Shown piece after piece: positions 11,101-23,055 of a stretch of DNA of 53,500 nucleotides. Both the position numbers and the translations under genes were made by a program. The notes under the pieces are model-generated. The model did not search any database. It was not told the DNA's origin and saw only the letters and a list, made by a program, of their open reading frames with translations. The stretch is from positions 611,097 to 664,596 of the forward strand of contig JAQGDQ010000083.1 of assembly GCA_030141605.1 (NCBI GenBank), read 5' to 3'. This stretch comes from Tubiluchus corallicola. Lineage: Eukaryota; Priapulida; Priapulimorpha; Priapulimorphida; Tubiluchidae. Each line of letters starts with the position of its first letter. The first letter of the stretch is position 1.

Positions 11101-11860
11101 GTGCAATAAAATTTTCAAGCTTTGTTTAAGTGGAGGGTTTCCTTACGTTTTAAAGCACAACAACAGCTTTACTAGTCATTACCGGAAGAGTGGACATTGT
11201 AAGATGTAAAGTCTGGCATTGCGAATGCTAGTGGTTCTAATGTACTAAATGCATATTAATGACTCTAGTCATCAAACACGTAATTATGACGAAGAAAAAC
11301 TAGACAAAAACACTCAGTAGACGACTTTTTTCTCTGAAACGACAAATATGCCAAAGGCATCTTCGTGTATATGAAATGTGGCAGGCTAGACGGCAAAAAC
11401 TATAAAAACAATCAGATGAAATGCTGATCCTAAAGGCGGATTTTGCGTCTCGAGTTTCCCTCTAAACGGAAAACACTCAACTACAATTCCTATAATGACA
11501 GTGTTAAGGTTATTTCTTAAATCATTGTGTTACGTACTTTGATGTTATAGATGGAAAAAAGGCGTTCAGTTTGTATAGAAGAGAAATGCATTGTTCAAAT
11601 CCCCTAATTAAAGCTTTATCTGAAAGTTAAGGGGGTTTCACTACTGACATTAGAAGACAGTGGAGGAAATCATTATATAGGAATTATAGTTAGAAGAAGC
11701 CAACACTTGATATATTAACATATTTTGACACAGTATGTATCGTATATAGTATATAATATTATAAATACTGTCCAATTGTGGTGTATGTTTGTATATTTTG
11801 TGTGTAACTAAGGATTTGATTAGAAATAAAACGTTAAATCAAATCAAATCAAATCAAATA
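11101..11860. other. Intergenic, no gene seen
   Basis: No coding exon or RNA recognised. It ends in a short AATCA pentanucleotide run at about 11836-11860. Confidence 0.5.
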
Positions 11861-11864
11861 AAGA

Positions 11865-12125
11865 CAGCAAACTCGCAAGTGTGAACTGATTTGCGAGTTA
11901 CTGTCAGCGACTTACTGAAAACTCTCCGACAACGTTACTGTCTAGTGTGAACGTCTTGGCGAGTTACTCTCGACCCTTCTTGTAATGAATGAGAAGGGAG
12001 TGTTAGCTCGCCTTTACTGTCGGAAAGTACCTCGCAGCAGGTGTTACTCTCTAGTCTGATTACACTTGGGAGTTACTTGGTGAGAAAACTAGCTAACCTG
12101 AACGCGTGTTTTCTCACCAAGTTAT
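11865..12125. repeat. Possible MITE with 15-bp perfect hairpin
   Basis: The words GCGAGTTACT and GTGTGAAC recur within 11870-12010. ACTTGGTGAGAAAAC at 12075-12089 is perfectly inverted at 12108-12122, with an 18-base loop. It could be the end of a small foldback element; boundaries and target duplication are not clear. Confidence 0.35.
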
Positions 12126-12836
12126 GTTACCATTAGTTATGTTACCATTTCTCACCATTATGTTACTTTAATTCATTTAAAAGGGAAAGTTGTCAGAAAT
12201 TTTTCAATAAGGTTGACAAGCTGAAAATTATGAAAACCTTGTTCACACATGCCATATTTTTTATACATTTCAGAATTCTACAAGCGAGAATCCAGCATCC
12301 GGCAGGTTTTGCTCAAATAAGACAGTCGTGGCAGGACCGAAACTTGACTTATTGCCGAAGCAATACCTTTAAAATGAGCCAGTGAACCAACAGAGAAAGG
12401 AAAATGTGTTAATTTTCGAAAAGTGCAGCGCTTCGAAAATTTGTGTATACCTAATGTAAAGCGTAATAACTGACAGTTTACTGACAAGTAGAGATGCTGT
12501 TATCTACTGACTAGAAATTTGCTGTCATCACCTGACAGTAATGATGTCGTTGTCTAGTGAAGCTAAAGATGTTGTACTCACTGCAAGACATTGTTCTCTA
12601 CTCACACTAAAGATGCTTTTGCCGACTGAAGGCTTAATAGTAGCAAAGATTCTGTCGTTTGTAGGCAAGAAATATTTTGAAATTTATTGACATAACCTGC
12701 AAGCACTAACAAGCTTTTGGTTACCCGTTATTGACAGTATGGTCTGCTGGCAGCAAACATGGTTTTCTAGTATAATTCTGCCTTCTTATGATTGTCGTAA
12801 CTCATTATAGACTATTTAGAGATTGAGGATGCTTCA

Positions 12837-12945
12837 GTCTCCATCACGATCATCAGCATCATCATCATCATCATTATTATCGTCGTCGTCTTCGTCATCA
12901 TCTCATTATCATCATCGTCGTTGTCGTCGTCGTCATTATCATAAT
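12837..12945 (+). repeat. Imperfect (ATC/GTC)n trinucleotide repeat
   Basis: Interrupted CAT/CGT trinucleotide tract. The open frame over it (12823-13059) is a by-product, with serine- or histidine-rich translations depending on frame. Confidence 0.85.
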
Positions 12946-13065
12946 GAAAACGTAAGTCTTATTTGCAGATTTACACAATATCTACATCTAGATACACAGT
13001 CATTCCCTACACATTATTTACGCTCGAATTTTTATTTTCAAATAAGAGTTCCAAACTAAAATCAC

Positions 13066-13425
13066 TTGTGTCAATTTATGAAGGAGGGATCATTTTCCAT
13101 CGTCCCATTAAAACCCCACATCTATACGGCTTGTTATAACAGCTTTTATCTAAACTGTTTTATTATTTTATTTATCCTCGCGCTAATTTCGGCATTTGGT
13201 TTAAAGATTTCCGTAACGCCTCGACTTTTCGCAATATTTTATTGGCTGTTTCTCATTATAGACTGTTTATACGGATTCCGTTTCAGTCAGCCAGCTGTGC
13301 AAGCTTATCAATTCCAAGTTTTTTGCTTGGATTCATTGAAGTTATTTTTCTTTCAACTTCTCAACTTATTTGTTTTACGATCACCTAGCACCAGCTTCAG
13401 AGGAAGTTATTTTAGGGTGGCATAA
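13066..13425 (+). other. Unassigned open frame, probably non-coding
   Basis: A 119-codon open frame rich in Phe, Leu and Ile could be read as two membrane segments, but the composition follows from the T-rich DNA. No family is recognised, and no splice sites or polyA signal clearly belong to it. I list it only because it is longer than most chance frames here. Confidence 0.12.
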
Positions 13426-13458
13426 ATAGCAGTTGGTTCTCTCTTGTGACAAAAAACT

Positions 13459-14689
<1,231 letters not shown>

Positions 14690-15310
14690 GCTTTACTTAA
14701 AGAAAAAACCGGACCCAATGTTAAACTTTAGGTTGAAAACAACCTACTCTTTAAGAAATTGAAAGGAAATCTACTATTTTTTTAAAAAAATGACTTACGT
14801 GAAACAATTATTACCACACAAGTACAATTTCGCGTTCGCGAAGCGTGGTTCTTCGCTGTTACATGCATTTTGCCAGTCGCTAGTTAGACGGGCACTAGCG
14901 AGTGTATTTCGGAAACCATTGAACAAAAAACAGGTGCTGTACCTCTCTGTTCAGATGTACAGATGCTCAGTTTAGTTTGTGACGAACTGCACACGTTCAA
15001 CACCACATGCGTGAGCACAGCGGTAAATTTGAAATTTGCATTTGTATCTAAAACTTGCCTAGTTTTAGTACAACTCACTGACTATCTTACAATAGTACTG
15101 TACTCCCATTTTCGCTTTAGCAAACACGTGCAGCACGCTCGTGGAATATTTTTGCTGTTGAAAATTACGTTCGTTTGTGATGTCATCAATAGTTGTGCTC
15201 GCCCGTCATTAATTAACATTTCAATCTATTATTTAATTATCAGAAACGCTTTTGCATTATTATTGGTGTTAAAATGTATACTTTTGACAAGACGTGAAAA
15301 CAGCGTAACA
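14690..15310 (-). repeat. Dispersed repeat family A, copy 1
   Basis: The reverse complement aligns over about 600 bases with 32570-33140 and 38590-39185. Shared words include AGAAACGCTTTTGC-like (inverted), GATGTCATCA, GTGCTCACGCATG, AGTTCGTCACAAAC, CATTTTGCAT, TTTCACGTAAGTCATT and CTTTCAATATTTTAAAGAGTA. A minus-strand frame of 64 codons (14884-15078) aligns with a frame in copy 2; both end in Leu-Val-Pro-Val-stop. The element type is unknown. Confidence 0.75.
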
Positions 15311-16439
15311 CGGGAAAAATCATTCTGTCTTCGTTTAAGTTTCACTCACTACAGTGTTAATACAGGCTTTATACCATTTCCTCAAGAGTACGTACTGCAC
15401 ACAATCACTCCAGGTTTAAATCATTTCTAGGTTTCACATACTGCATGTTCTCACATATTGCATTGTGTAACATAAAGATTATGCAGTATACAAATCTTTC
15501 GTTTAGTCATGAAACAAGTGAGGTAGACCATACGAATATGAAATTTAGATAAGTTTAAAATTTAATAGGACATTACCAGATGCTTTTAGTGCCATGCATT
15601 TTGGCTCTTCATGATATTTAAAATAGTCAATTTAAAAAATTAATTATAAACTAATGAATTAATTATCATTCTAATTAATTAACTAATTAACGTGTTGCTA
15701 CATTATTTTGTTTCGGACATCCTAGCTCATCGTCCTACAAAATTTCTATGTCTGTATACCTAGGTCAATTAGATCGCAGTAACGTACAATTTTAATTATT
15801 TGAAAAAATTAACTAATTAATCATTAATTAACTGTAATTACTTAATTAACTAAAGAATTTCTAAACACTTTTGTTTAAACCAAGGACAACGTACTACAAA
15901 TCTCGCTTCAGTTGATAAAAACTTTTGGAATTAGATCAATTTAAATTTAATTAATAAACAGCTGTAATTAGTTAACTAAGAACGACCCAATTGATCATCC
16001 TGGCAAATTTAAACTCAATTAGCGAAATATTTTTGGAATTGTATAATGGATAAATACTTTTGAAGTTGGAAAAAGTGGTAGGAAAATTGTGAACTAAAAC
16101 TCGCGAATTATAAAATTATCATTATTAACAGATAATGTTTCGACTGTCCTCATCAGACCTGTAACGAAATTCAATTCGATTCGCATTTTATTTCGGCATT
16201 AAAATTGCCATATAATTCATTAAAAATTATAAATTACTACACGTACACAAACACATAAATTAGTAATTCTGTTAATTATATGCAATAACAACAAAAATAT
16301 TAAAAGCTAATATTTAATATTAATATCCACAGTGAAATGATCTTGTGGTTCGCGTTTTTCACACTTCTGACGATTCGAACAACTGAGATCTCAAAATGTT
16401 ACATAATACAAAAAGTTACATAATGTAATTGTGCAATTT
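15311..16439. other. Intergenic with TTAATTAA-rich island
   Basis: Between 15640 and 16010 the words TTAATTAA, AACTAATTAA and AATTAATTAT recur in three clusters about 130 bases apart. They are separated by related spacer words (CATCGTCCTACAAAATTTC, ACGTACTACAAATCTC), so this may be a decayed tandem repeat. No gene is seen. Confidence 0.4.
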
Positions 16440-17195
16440 TGGTTATCCCAAGAAAGTTTATTATCTACACAGATATCAAAGAAACTTACTTTGTTTTTTT
16501 CTGGTTTATTATGCTATTTTCAACTTTTTTGAAGTATTAGTTATATTTCATTTGAGAAGGGGGAAAGAACTATGAAATCTGTCTTGGTGCTATTTAATTT
16601 AAGTTTTAAATGGGTAATTGCTTTGTTAATGTTTGCGATGTCCTGTTTTTAAAGTCGTTGAACTGTTGTTAGATTTTCGTAGCCTAAATATATAGCTGTG
16701 TCGTCAGTATGCTGTGTTATATTGCAATGTGTTAGTGCTTTAGATATATTGTTAATATAAAGACAGAAAAGTAAGGGACCCAAAAGTGTGCTTTGCGGTA
16801 TACCCTGCTGTAATGTTAGCCATTCTGAGACGGTATTTGTACATAATTTAACTCTTTGTTTTCTGTTTCTTAAGTAACTGTTAATGAGCTTTAATAAAGT
16901 TGCATTAAATCCTAATGTTTTTAAATTGTCTTTCAAAAGATTGTGGCTATCAAATGCTTTACGTAAGTCTAAAAATGTGGCTACAACATATTTATTTTCA
17001 TTTAACTTTGATCTCCAGTTTTCATTTGCATGTATGATGGCATCAGTAGTAGAGTGTTTTCGCCTAAAACCAAATTGATGTTTACCAAGTACATTGTCAG
17101 TGTTTATATATAAATTCATTTATTCATATAGTACTCTTTCCAGAATTTTTCCAAAACAATGAACAACAGATATAGGCCGGTAATTAACAGGTACC
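16440..17195 (-). mobile_element. Non-LTR retrotransposon reverse transcriptase fragment
   Basis: Minus-strand translation gives the core of a LINE reverse transcriptase. Reading down from 17195: VNYRPISVVHCFGKILERV, an in-frame stop near 17117, HQFGFRRKHSTTDAI, FLDLRKAFD (motif A), GIPQSTLLGPLLFCLYINNI (motif B), then QHTDDTAIYL, where the usual YADD catalytic box has become HTDD. Weaker similarity continues to about 16440 (LNSTKTDFIVLS, DNKLSW). The element is 5' truncated at a trinucleotide repeat, carries a stop and an altered catalytic box, and is therefore dead. The motifs suggest the CR1/Jockey group; clade assignment needs a tree. Confidence 0.88.
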
Positions 17196-17269
17196 GTTGC
17201 TGCTGCTGCTGTTGTTGTTGCTGTTGCTGTTGCTGCTGCTGCTGCTACTACTACTACTACTACTACTAT

Positions 17270-17345
<76 letters not shown>
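17196..17345 (+). repeat. (CTG)n/(CTA)n trinucleotide repeat
   Basis: Mixed CTG, TTG and CTA units ending in about 20 uninterrupted CTG repeats (17280-17341). It sits immediately upstream of the NYRPIS motif of the minus-strand reverse transcriptase, exactly at that element's 5' break. Homopolymer-like frames in all phases are artefacts. Confidence 0.97.
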
Positions 17346-17347
<2 letters not shown>

Positions 17348-17957
17348 CATTTGGCGGCCTGATGCAACTGGACATGCTTGATCAAAGTGATTGACTAGGC
17401 GACTGGAGACAGGTTACTGGCAGAAACTACCTACAATCACCAACATCACCACTACTGCCAGCGCCGTTAGAGGTCAGGGGACATTATTGGAATAAAAAGC
17501 ATTTCATTATTAAATTAGTTTAATTATTAACAATATATTTATAAGTTCGCTGCATTTTGAACATGAAAATGAACGATTTTTATCCACAAAGGTTTAACTG
17601 AATATTACAATTATTCTTACACGTGGCACACCAGTCTCTACACCACAGTCTTACAACGTTCTAGTATAAGATCCTCCCTCCTTTGCATCAAGTATTAGCT
17701 CCAATTTTTGCCAGAACCCGGTGTGTTTACTTCTAAATTTATCTTCAAATGTAAACAAGATTGCATAATAATTTATAACGTAAACTGTTTATGTTAGAAT
17801 GCCATTAAACAAGGCTGGTTCAAAGCTACGAAAATTTTTCTCAAGAGAACCCAAAACACTGCAAACTCCTTTAAGCAGACTACTAAATTTGCAGAGCCCA
17901 AAACACTGCGAACACCCTTAAATTTGTGGATTATTACTTTGCAGAAATTATTACTTG

Positions 17958-18118
<161 letters not shown>

Positions 18119-18339
18119 TAGCAAAGGCCACGCATAGTATTTTGCATATAAATTCACTATTAATCAGCAATGCGCGAACATTCTACCTAGTGTTCGTTTA
18201 TCTACCTAAAGCAAAGCCAGTAGCAGTTTTTACTGAATTAAAGTTATAAGTTTATAAGCAGAGTATAATGGATGACGTCAGAACAATTGCTTTGCGACAG
18301 CAGTTTTCCAAGCGAAAATTGCCAAAAATGGAACATCTA

Positions 18340-18902
18340 ATTAACTCGTCGCGACTTCTCTTGTTGGACGTGTCCTAAAATATAGCCTACACCATCGTGT
18401 AGCCCTGTTCTCCCTCTTTCTAAAGAGCAATATATCTCCTTTCAAGAGTCCCAATGAACGCCACTAGAACGTTTTTTCTACAGGCCGTTGGGCCAAAATT
18501 TCGAAAAAATAGGGAATTGGGTCCGGGAAAACGCCCGTCACGGGGCGTCGTGGCCCTACCCCGAATTCTAAGTAAGACTATAACACCCACCGTCTAACGG
18601 GCTATCTAACCATTACTGGCACCACCCCCGACACGTTCTCGTTCTCTAGAAATAAGAGGTATAAATTTTGCAAAAAATGGCCGAAAAATGGTCCCTGTTC
18701 CTCCCGGTGGGGCCGATTCCAAAAATAAGCCCCCATGTGCGAACCCTTGGGTGGAGACCTTTCATTTGACGTATAGATCGTCGAAAATGGTGCCGTCGTC
18801 GCAGCTGTAGCCTCGTCGGTTATATGTCCACCCATATATATATATACCAGCGAAATTAATATATAGACTAGCCAATCCCCGCAAAAAGAATTTTGCGCAT
18901 AG
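18340..18902. repeat. GC-richer island of unknown type
   Basis: Base composition differs sharply from both flanks. The stretch contains words such as CCCGTCACGGGGCGTCGTGG, CCGTCTAACGGGCTATC, GACCTTTCATTTGACGTATA and GATCGTCGAAAATGGTGCCG. Phrases of the type 'acctttcatttga ... atcgtcgaaaatgg' are, to my recollection, widespread in invertebrate repeats, but I cannot name the family. A minus-strand open frame (18602-18928) crosses most of it without a recognised domain. It is probably a transposon or dispersed repeat. Confidence 0.35.
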
Positions 18903-19180
18903 TCACCACACCACCCACACCATACCACTCCACCACATCACACCACACTGGACCACTCCATACCACCTCACTGCACCACCCAAAAAAATCATACCACACC
19001 ACCCACACCCTGCCACCAACACCACACACACATCATCAATACCACACATCGCCACCCAGACCACACTAAACCACACCCACCACACCACTCACTCCACTCC
19101 ACCAACACCCCACACACCCTACCATCCCATCCCACCACACCACACAACCCACACCACATCAAATCCACCACCTCACATGG
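18903..19180 (+). repeat. CCACA-type pentanucleotide satellite
   Basis: Degenerate tandem sequence dominated by CCACACCAC and CCACT words on the plus strand, followed by a short GATGATGGTG run. The Trp/Cys/Gly-rich minus-strand open frames here are artefacts of the repeat. Confidence 0.85.
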
Positions 19181-19728
19181 TGATCATGGTGTTGATGATG
19201 GTGGTGATGATGGCAACGATGACGACACCTATAGCAGCAGCTCCAACAGCACAGCATCACAACAAAACCATTCCAAACATTTTCCGCAAAGTCGAAACTG
19301 TGTGCTATAATACATGCTCTTTGTCTGTTTACCAATGATTAATAATGCGCGGACATAGTTTTGTTTGCTGCTTCTCAGATGATAATAAGCTAACAGATGA
19401 TACTGACATGTATAATCTATAACACTGTAGAACGGCGGGTGAAAACAATGCCTGGAACAGTCGCGAAAATTCTAAAACTCAAAGACAATGGATGTTCCAA
19501 CTAGCGTGCAGCACAGGGGGAGAAAATGAGCTCTACACTAAATTAACAGGATTTTCTTTATGATAAAGGGAAACATTCGGATACGCACTACCATTTAATT
19601 TTAAAAGTAGCCCAGCCGTTTGGTACTGGATTCCAGTACCCAGCATAAAATGGCATAACTTATATCATGCAGTAATGTATAAAGCAAAATCAAAAATATA
19701 CAGCCAAACATTTTTACAGTCAATACAT

Positions 19729-19740
19729 TTTATTTTTATT
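19729..19740 (-). terminator. Two adjacent AATAAA polyadenylation signals
   Basis: On the minus strand AATAAAAATAAA lies about 185-195 bases downstream of the cyclase stop codon (19925-19927). These are the first canonical signals after the stop that I saw and are suitably placed to end that transcript. Confidence 0.7.
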
Positions 19741-19924
19741 TTTTATATTGTTGCGTAGTCCAAATAGAATTCTCAATAAGAAATAGATTGTTTTGTTAAA
19801 TGAGCAGTAAATATGCCATAATTCACAAAAAATTGTGTAAGACGGAAAAAATTATTAATTAATTAGACTTCACCAGCAACGATAGTATAAACAATGGACA
19901 GACAATCCATGGAGACAAATTTAA

Positions 19925-21291
19925 TCAGGCTCTGTAATTATGATGAATACAAATTGCGGTTAGCAGCGCCAAAGAAGCGATTGTCAGTTTAGATGCCAGA
20001 TACCTTGCAAGATCACCGTTCAGCATCGCAAACACCCGCACAGGAGCACCTGAACCATCCCTGATGTTCATAGGTATGGCGAATACAGTGTAACCAGCAG
20101 GCGGTAACCGATCCAAGTTTGCCAGGAGATCTATTATTCCAATGCTGTTTTCTGCTTGAACAAGTTGATGCACTTGAACTGTTGGATCAACGCCAGGATC
20201 CAAAGCCAAATCAGATCCGAATAATTTGACGCGTCGATTTTCAATCAGCCATTTCACGGCTTCAACGTCAATTCCCGGCATGTGCCATTTTCCTTCATCA
20301 TCCACGCCAAAGACTGCTCGGATGTCGTCGCCTCCTCTATGTCTTCCTAGAACGAGAGTTTACTCGTGTAAAATGACTTGAAAGGTCTAAGTCAAATCAA
20401 GTTTTAAAGCAAAAGAACGAAAATCAAAATGCAATTGAATCGACCTAACCACACAGACCGACAGATGTCACTAGGAGAATTGTCTGCTGCTGCTGTGTCA
20501 CTCTTTGCAGATAATGCCATTTTTGCTAATAAAATGTGAAATGGTAGAAATTGTTTTTTTTGTCATAAAGTGCATGATTGCTACTCTTTTAAATAAACCT
20601 TGGCAAACTTGTGGGTTTACTCTGGAATTATTTACAGGAACCTACTGTAACAGGTTACAATAACAATTAAATCAAATGAAATCGATTCGTAATCCAGTCA
20701 AATCAAATCAACGTTTAAATTTAAATCTCATGTTCGGATTATGTTTGTTTGTTTACAAAATGATACTGCTAAGTTCTGCAGGTTTAGTCGTTTACTGAGT
20801 AATTTATAACGGCAACCAATAGACCTGAAATTCTTGAAATTCTTACCTGTGTTTAGGAAGAAAATACTCTTGTCTGGAATTCTTCCATAGGCTATTTCCC
20901 ACTCGTTAATATCATCCATTGTTGCAACGTAATCATGATTTTCTTCACTCTTTGCTGATATGTCCAACATGACTCCATTTCCAATGAGCTCGCTAAGAGG
21001 CATTTCTCCAATTGTTCTCTCACCGTCTTTCATATGTAGCGGTGCATCTAGATGTGTTCCTGTATGCTCAACTAGGCACATCTTATTCGTCTGATAATAA
21101 ACCCCGTGTTCATTTGTCTGTTTGTAATAGACGCTCATGTTAAACGGCGGATGCGAAACAAGCGGTATTTCTAACATCTGGTTGTGGTAGAGGCGCGTCA
21201 AGTCAATTATTTCTCCATGCTCATTTGCGTTAACGTGAACGTTAATAAACGCTGTAATAACGCCTACAATAAGAAAAAGTTTGAGATCCAT
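19925..21291 (-). CDS. Secreted or GPI-anchored cyclase-family hydrolase (kynurenine-formamidase-like), two exons
   Basis: Exon 1 is 20847-21291 and exon 2 is 19925-20346. The intron starts GTAAGA and ends CTAG and falls in phase 1, so the join keeps the frame and gives 288 residues. Residues 1-22 form a signal peptide (MDLKLFLIVGVITAFINVH and on), followed by IIDLT, typical of the start of the family. The metal-binding motif is residues 76-86 (HTGTHLDAPLH), matching HxGTHxDxPxH of the cyclase / kynurenine formamidase superfamily (Mn or Zn amide hydrolases). Exon 2 carries PGIDVEAVKWLIEN, GSDLALDPG, NLDRLPPAGY and GAPVRVFAM, all landmarks of the same fold. N51 is in an N-glycosylation site (NMS). 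The C-terminus (KLTIASLALLTAICIHHN) is hydrophobic, which suggests a GPI signal or short membrane anchor. Length is normal for animal members. The fold and family are sure; the substrate is not. No disruption is seen. Confidence 0.93.
20347..20846 (-). other. Intron of the cyclase gene
   Basis: A 500-base intron with donor GTAAGA at 20841-20846 and acceptor TTCTAG ending at 20347. It contains AAATC/AAATG short repeats near 20670-20710 and no other feature. Confidence 0.85.
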
Positions 21292-21592
21292 GGCAGAGAC
21301 CAGCCAAGAATTTTCTTGATAGCAGACTCTGAATGGTCTAATTTTAACCGGGGCAACTGTTATCTTACAACTTGGGCCAAGGTTTGTTATTTACGATGCT
21401 TTTTGTTTATACAAGCTGGCTTCACAGTTCATGGTTCAATTTACGCAACAGAACTTTTATAATTTTTTCATGTGCAACTGAAGTTTTGCAACGTTGGGTA
21501 AACAACTAGTAGCTTACGCGAGTATTCTAAATCAACAGCTGGATTAAAATGCAGGTCTTTCTAATTATTCCTTTTTAATTTTATATATAAAT

Positions 21593-21595
21593 AAA

Positions 21596-21660
<65 letters not shown>

Positions 21661-21695
21661 TGTTGTTGTTATTATTATTACTATTATATTATTAT
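21593..21695 (+). repeat. (ATT)n microsatellite
   Basis: About 25 to 30 ATT units with GTT interruptions at 21660-21672, upstream of the cyclase start. The sequence from 21292 to 22221 contains no secure exon. A short candidate terminal exon for the LDL-A gene at 22052-22089 is mentioned with that gene. Confidence 0.95.
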
Positions 21696-22221
21696 AATAT
21701 AACATTTTTATATATACATATATTTTATTTATTGTATATCTTTTGTTCAGATAAAATGATTAATTGTTATGCGGACATTAATGCAAATTACTTCAATTTT
21801 TAACTTGCTCGTTCATTCGTTTCACTATTCATTGAGTCCATCTATCAAATCATTAAGTTAGACAATCAGTCAGTCATTCAGTCCATCACTATCAGTCAAT
21901 TAGTCATTAAATCAGGTAGTTAGTTGGACGGTTGGTTGGTCGGTTGGTTAATTAGTCGGCAGATTATTCTGGCGCTATCTGTTCTGTGTTTTTAACTTAT
22001 TTCTAGACCTTAGTCTAGACTTCTCATGTTAATTGTTGATTGAGTACTTTGTCACTGAACACTGAAATCCTTGTACGTTGTATAGGCAGCTGAGAGAATC
22101 AGAATGTACTGAATGTGCTTATGTGTTCCCAGGCAAAAAAATGCAGTCGTCAATAATGGCGCCTAGATCATCTATGGTGCAGCACCACTGTTTGCCACCA
22201 TGACGTGTCACGATATATAAC

Positions 22222-22630
22222 CAGGGCCGTAGTCGGCTTTTGAAAAGTGGTCCGGCCACAGATACGGAACAGGTAGAAAAAGAATACAGCAGCAACATAT
22301 AGAAGAGTATATTATAATTTATAATACAGAGTTATAATATAATAGAGCACTACACATACTCAATGATGACATGATTGATTAAAACTTCCCAAACACACAT
22401 CTGCGCCGCTCATTTCTAGCAGTAAACTCGTTCGCAATTTCCTTCAGGTCGAGAGCGTCTGTTCTATCCATATGTACATGCAAAGTCATGAGATTGTTCA
22501 GTCTAGTTTGAGTCATCGTACTCCGCAAATAAGTTTTTACTCTACGCAGGGCTGAGAATGTCTAGGCACGTATGGCAGAAAAAGTGGTCCGGCCATGGCC
22601 GGACCGGCCGGACCGCCGACTACGGCCTTG
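22222..22630 (-). mobile_element. hAT transposon, internally deleted, with terminal inverted repeats
   Basis: The left end CAGGGCCGTAGTCGGC at 22222-22237 is inverted at the right end (GCCGACTACGGCCTTG, 22615-22630), with one mismatch in 16 bases. CAGGGCCGTA is a typical hAT terminus. The word ATAAC lies directly outside both ends and may be the remnant of a target-site duplication, although hAT elements normally make eight bases. Near both ends a subterminal word AGTGGTCCGGCCA recurs. The only coding content is the C-terminal piece of a transposase (22379-22561). At 409 bases it is a deletion derivative that would need a transposase supplied elsewhere. Confidence 0.85.
22379..22561 (-). pseudogene. 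hAT transposase C-terminal dimerisation segment (ZMYM1-like)
   Basis: Sixty open codons ending in TAA. They read TFSALRRVKTYLRSTM, then TRLNNLMTLHVH, then ALDLKEIANEFTARNERRR. This is the characteristic end of the hAT C-terminal dimerisation domain in the ZMYM1 / zinc-finger-MYM group of domesticated and mobile hAT transposases. A stop (TAG, 22562-22564) lies immediately upstream, and the N-terminal zinc fingers and RNase-H-like catalytic core are absent. The fragment has no start codon in a good place and is unlikely to be expressed. The open frame may simply reflect a recent deletion. Confidence 0.85.
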
Positions 22631-22691
22631 ATAACATATATACAAGTATCACTATATACTATACACACACACGCACATGCACATGTCTCTC

Positions 22692-22708
22692 TCAGCTCTT
22701 TCTCTCTC

Positions 22709-22799
<91 letters not shown>
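22692..22799 (+). repeat. (CT)n followed by (AT)n microsatellite
   Basis: Compound dinucleotide tract of about 84 bases of CT then about 24 of AT, inside the same gene-side interval as the hAT derivative. Confidence 0.97.
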
Positions 22800-23055
22800 G
22801 CTATATTAGTGTTAAAATAATAATTGATAATTCATGTGATTAACTTTTTTATATTATACAAGACTTTGTAATGCAAATATACATTATCGCAATTGAAAAT
22901 ACAATAAAAGCATATCACTGTATCAACTGTTACGTGTAAATATTTAAATAATAGTGGTTTGAATCGCGAGAGAGAGAAGCGCGAAAACCCACAGTTTATG
23001 AAATTTATGCCTGCGGTCTGCTCAAAACTTCCTATTTCTGATTTGGGAATCTTAC

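Noticed and set aside
17120-17394. Poly-Ala, poly-Cys, poly-Leu and poly-Ser frames
   Set aside because: All phases of the CTG repeat are open; this says nothing about coding. The same holds for the ATT repeat frames at 17924-18170 and the pentanucleotide frames at 51043-51388.
18602-19171. Trp/Cys/Gly-rich minus-strand open frames
   Set aside because: The Trp/Cys/Gly-rich parts are translations of the CCACA-type satellite; the remaining part lies in the GC-rich island and shows no domain.
20305-20346. Possible independent start of translation at the beginning of cyclase exon 2
   Set aside because: The apparent start near 20305 is a GTG valine codon inside the exon. The clean acceptor at 20347 and the phase-1 match to exon 1 show it is an internal exon.
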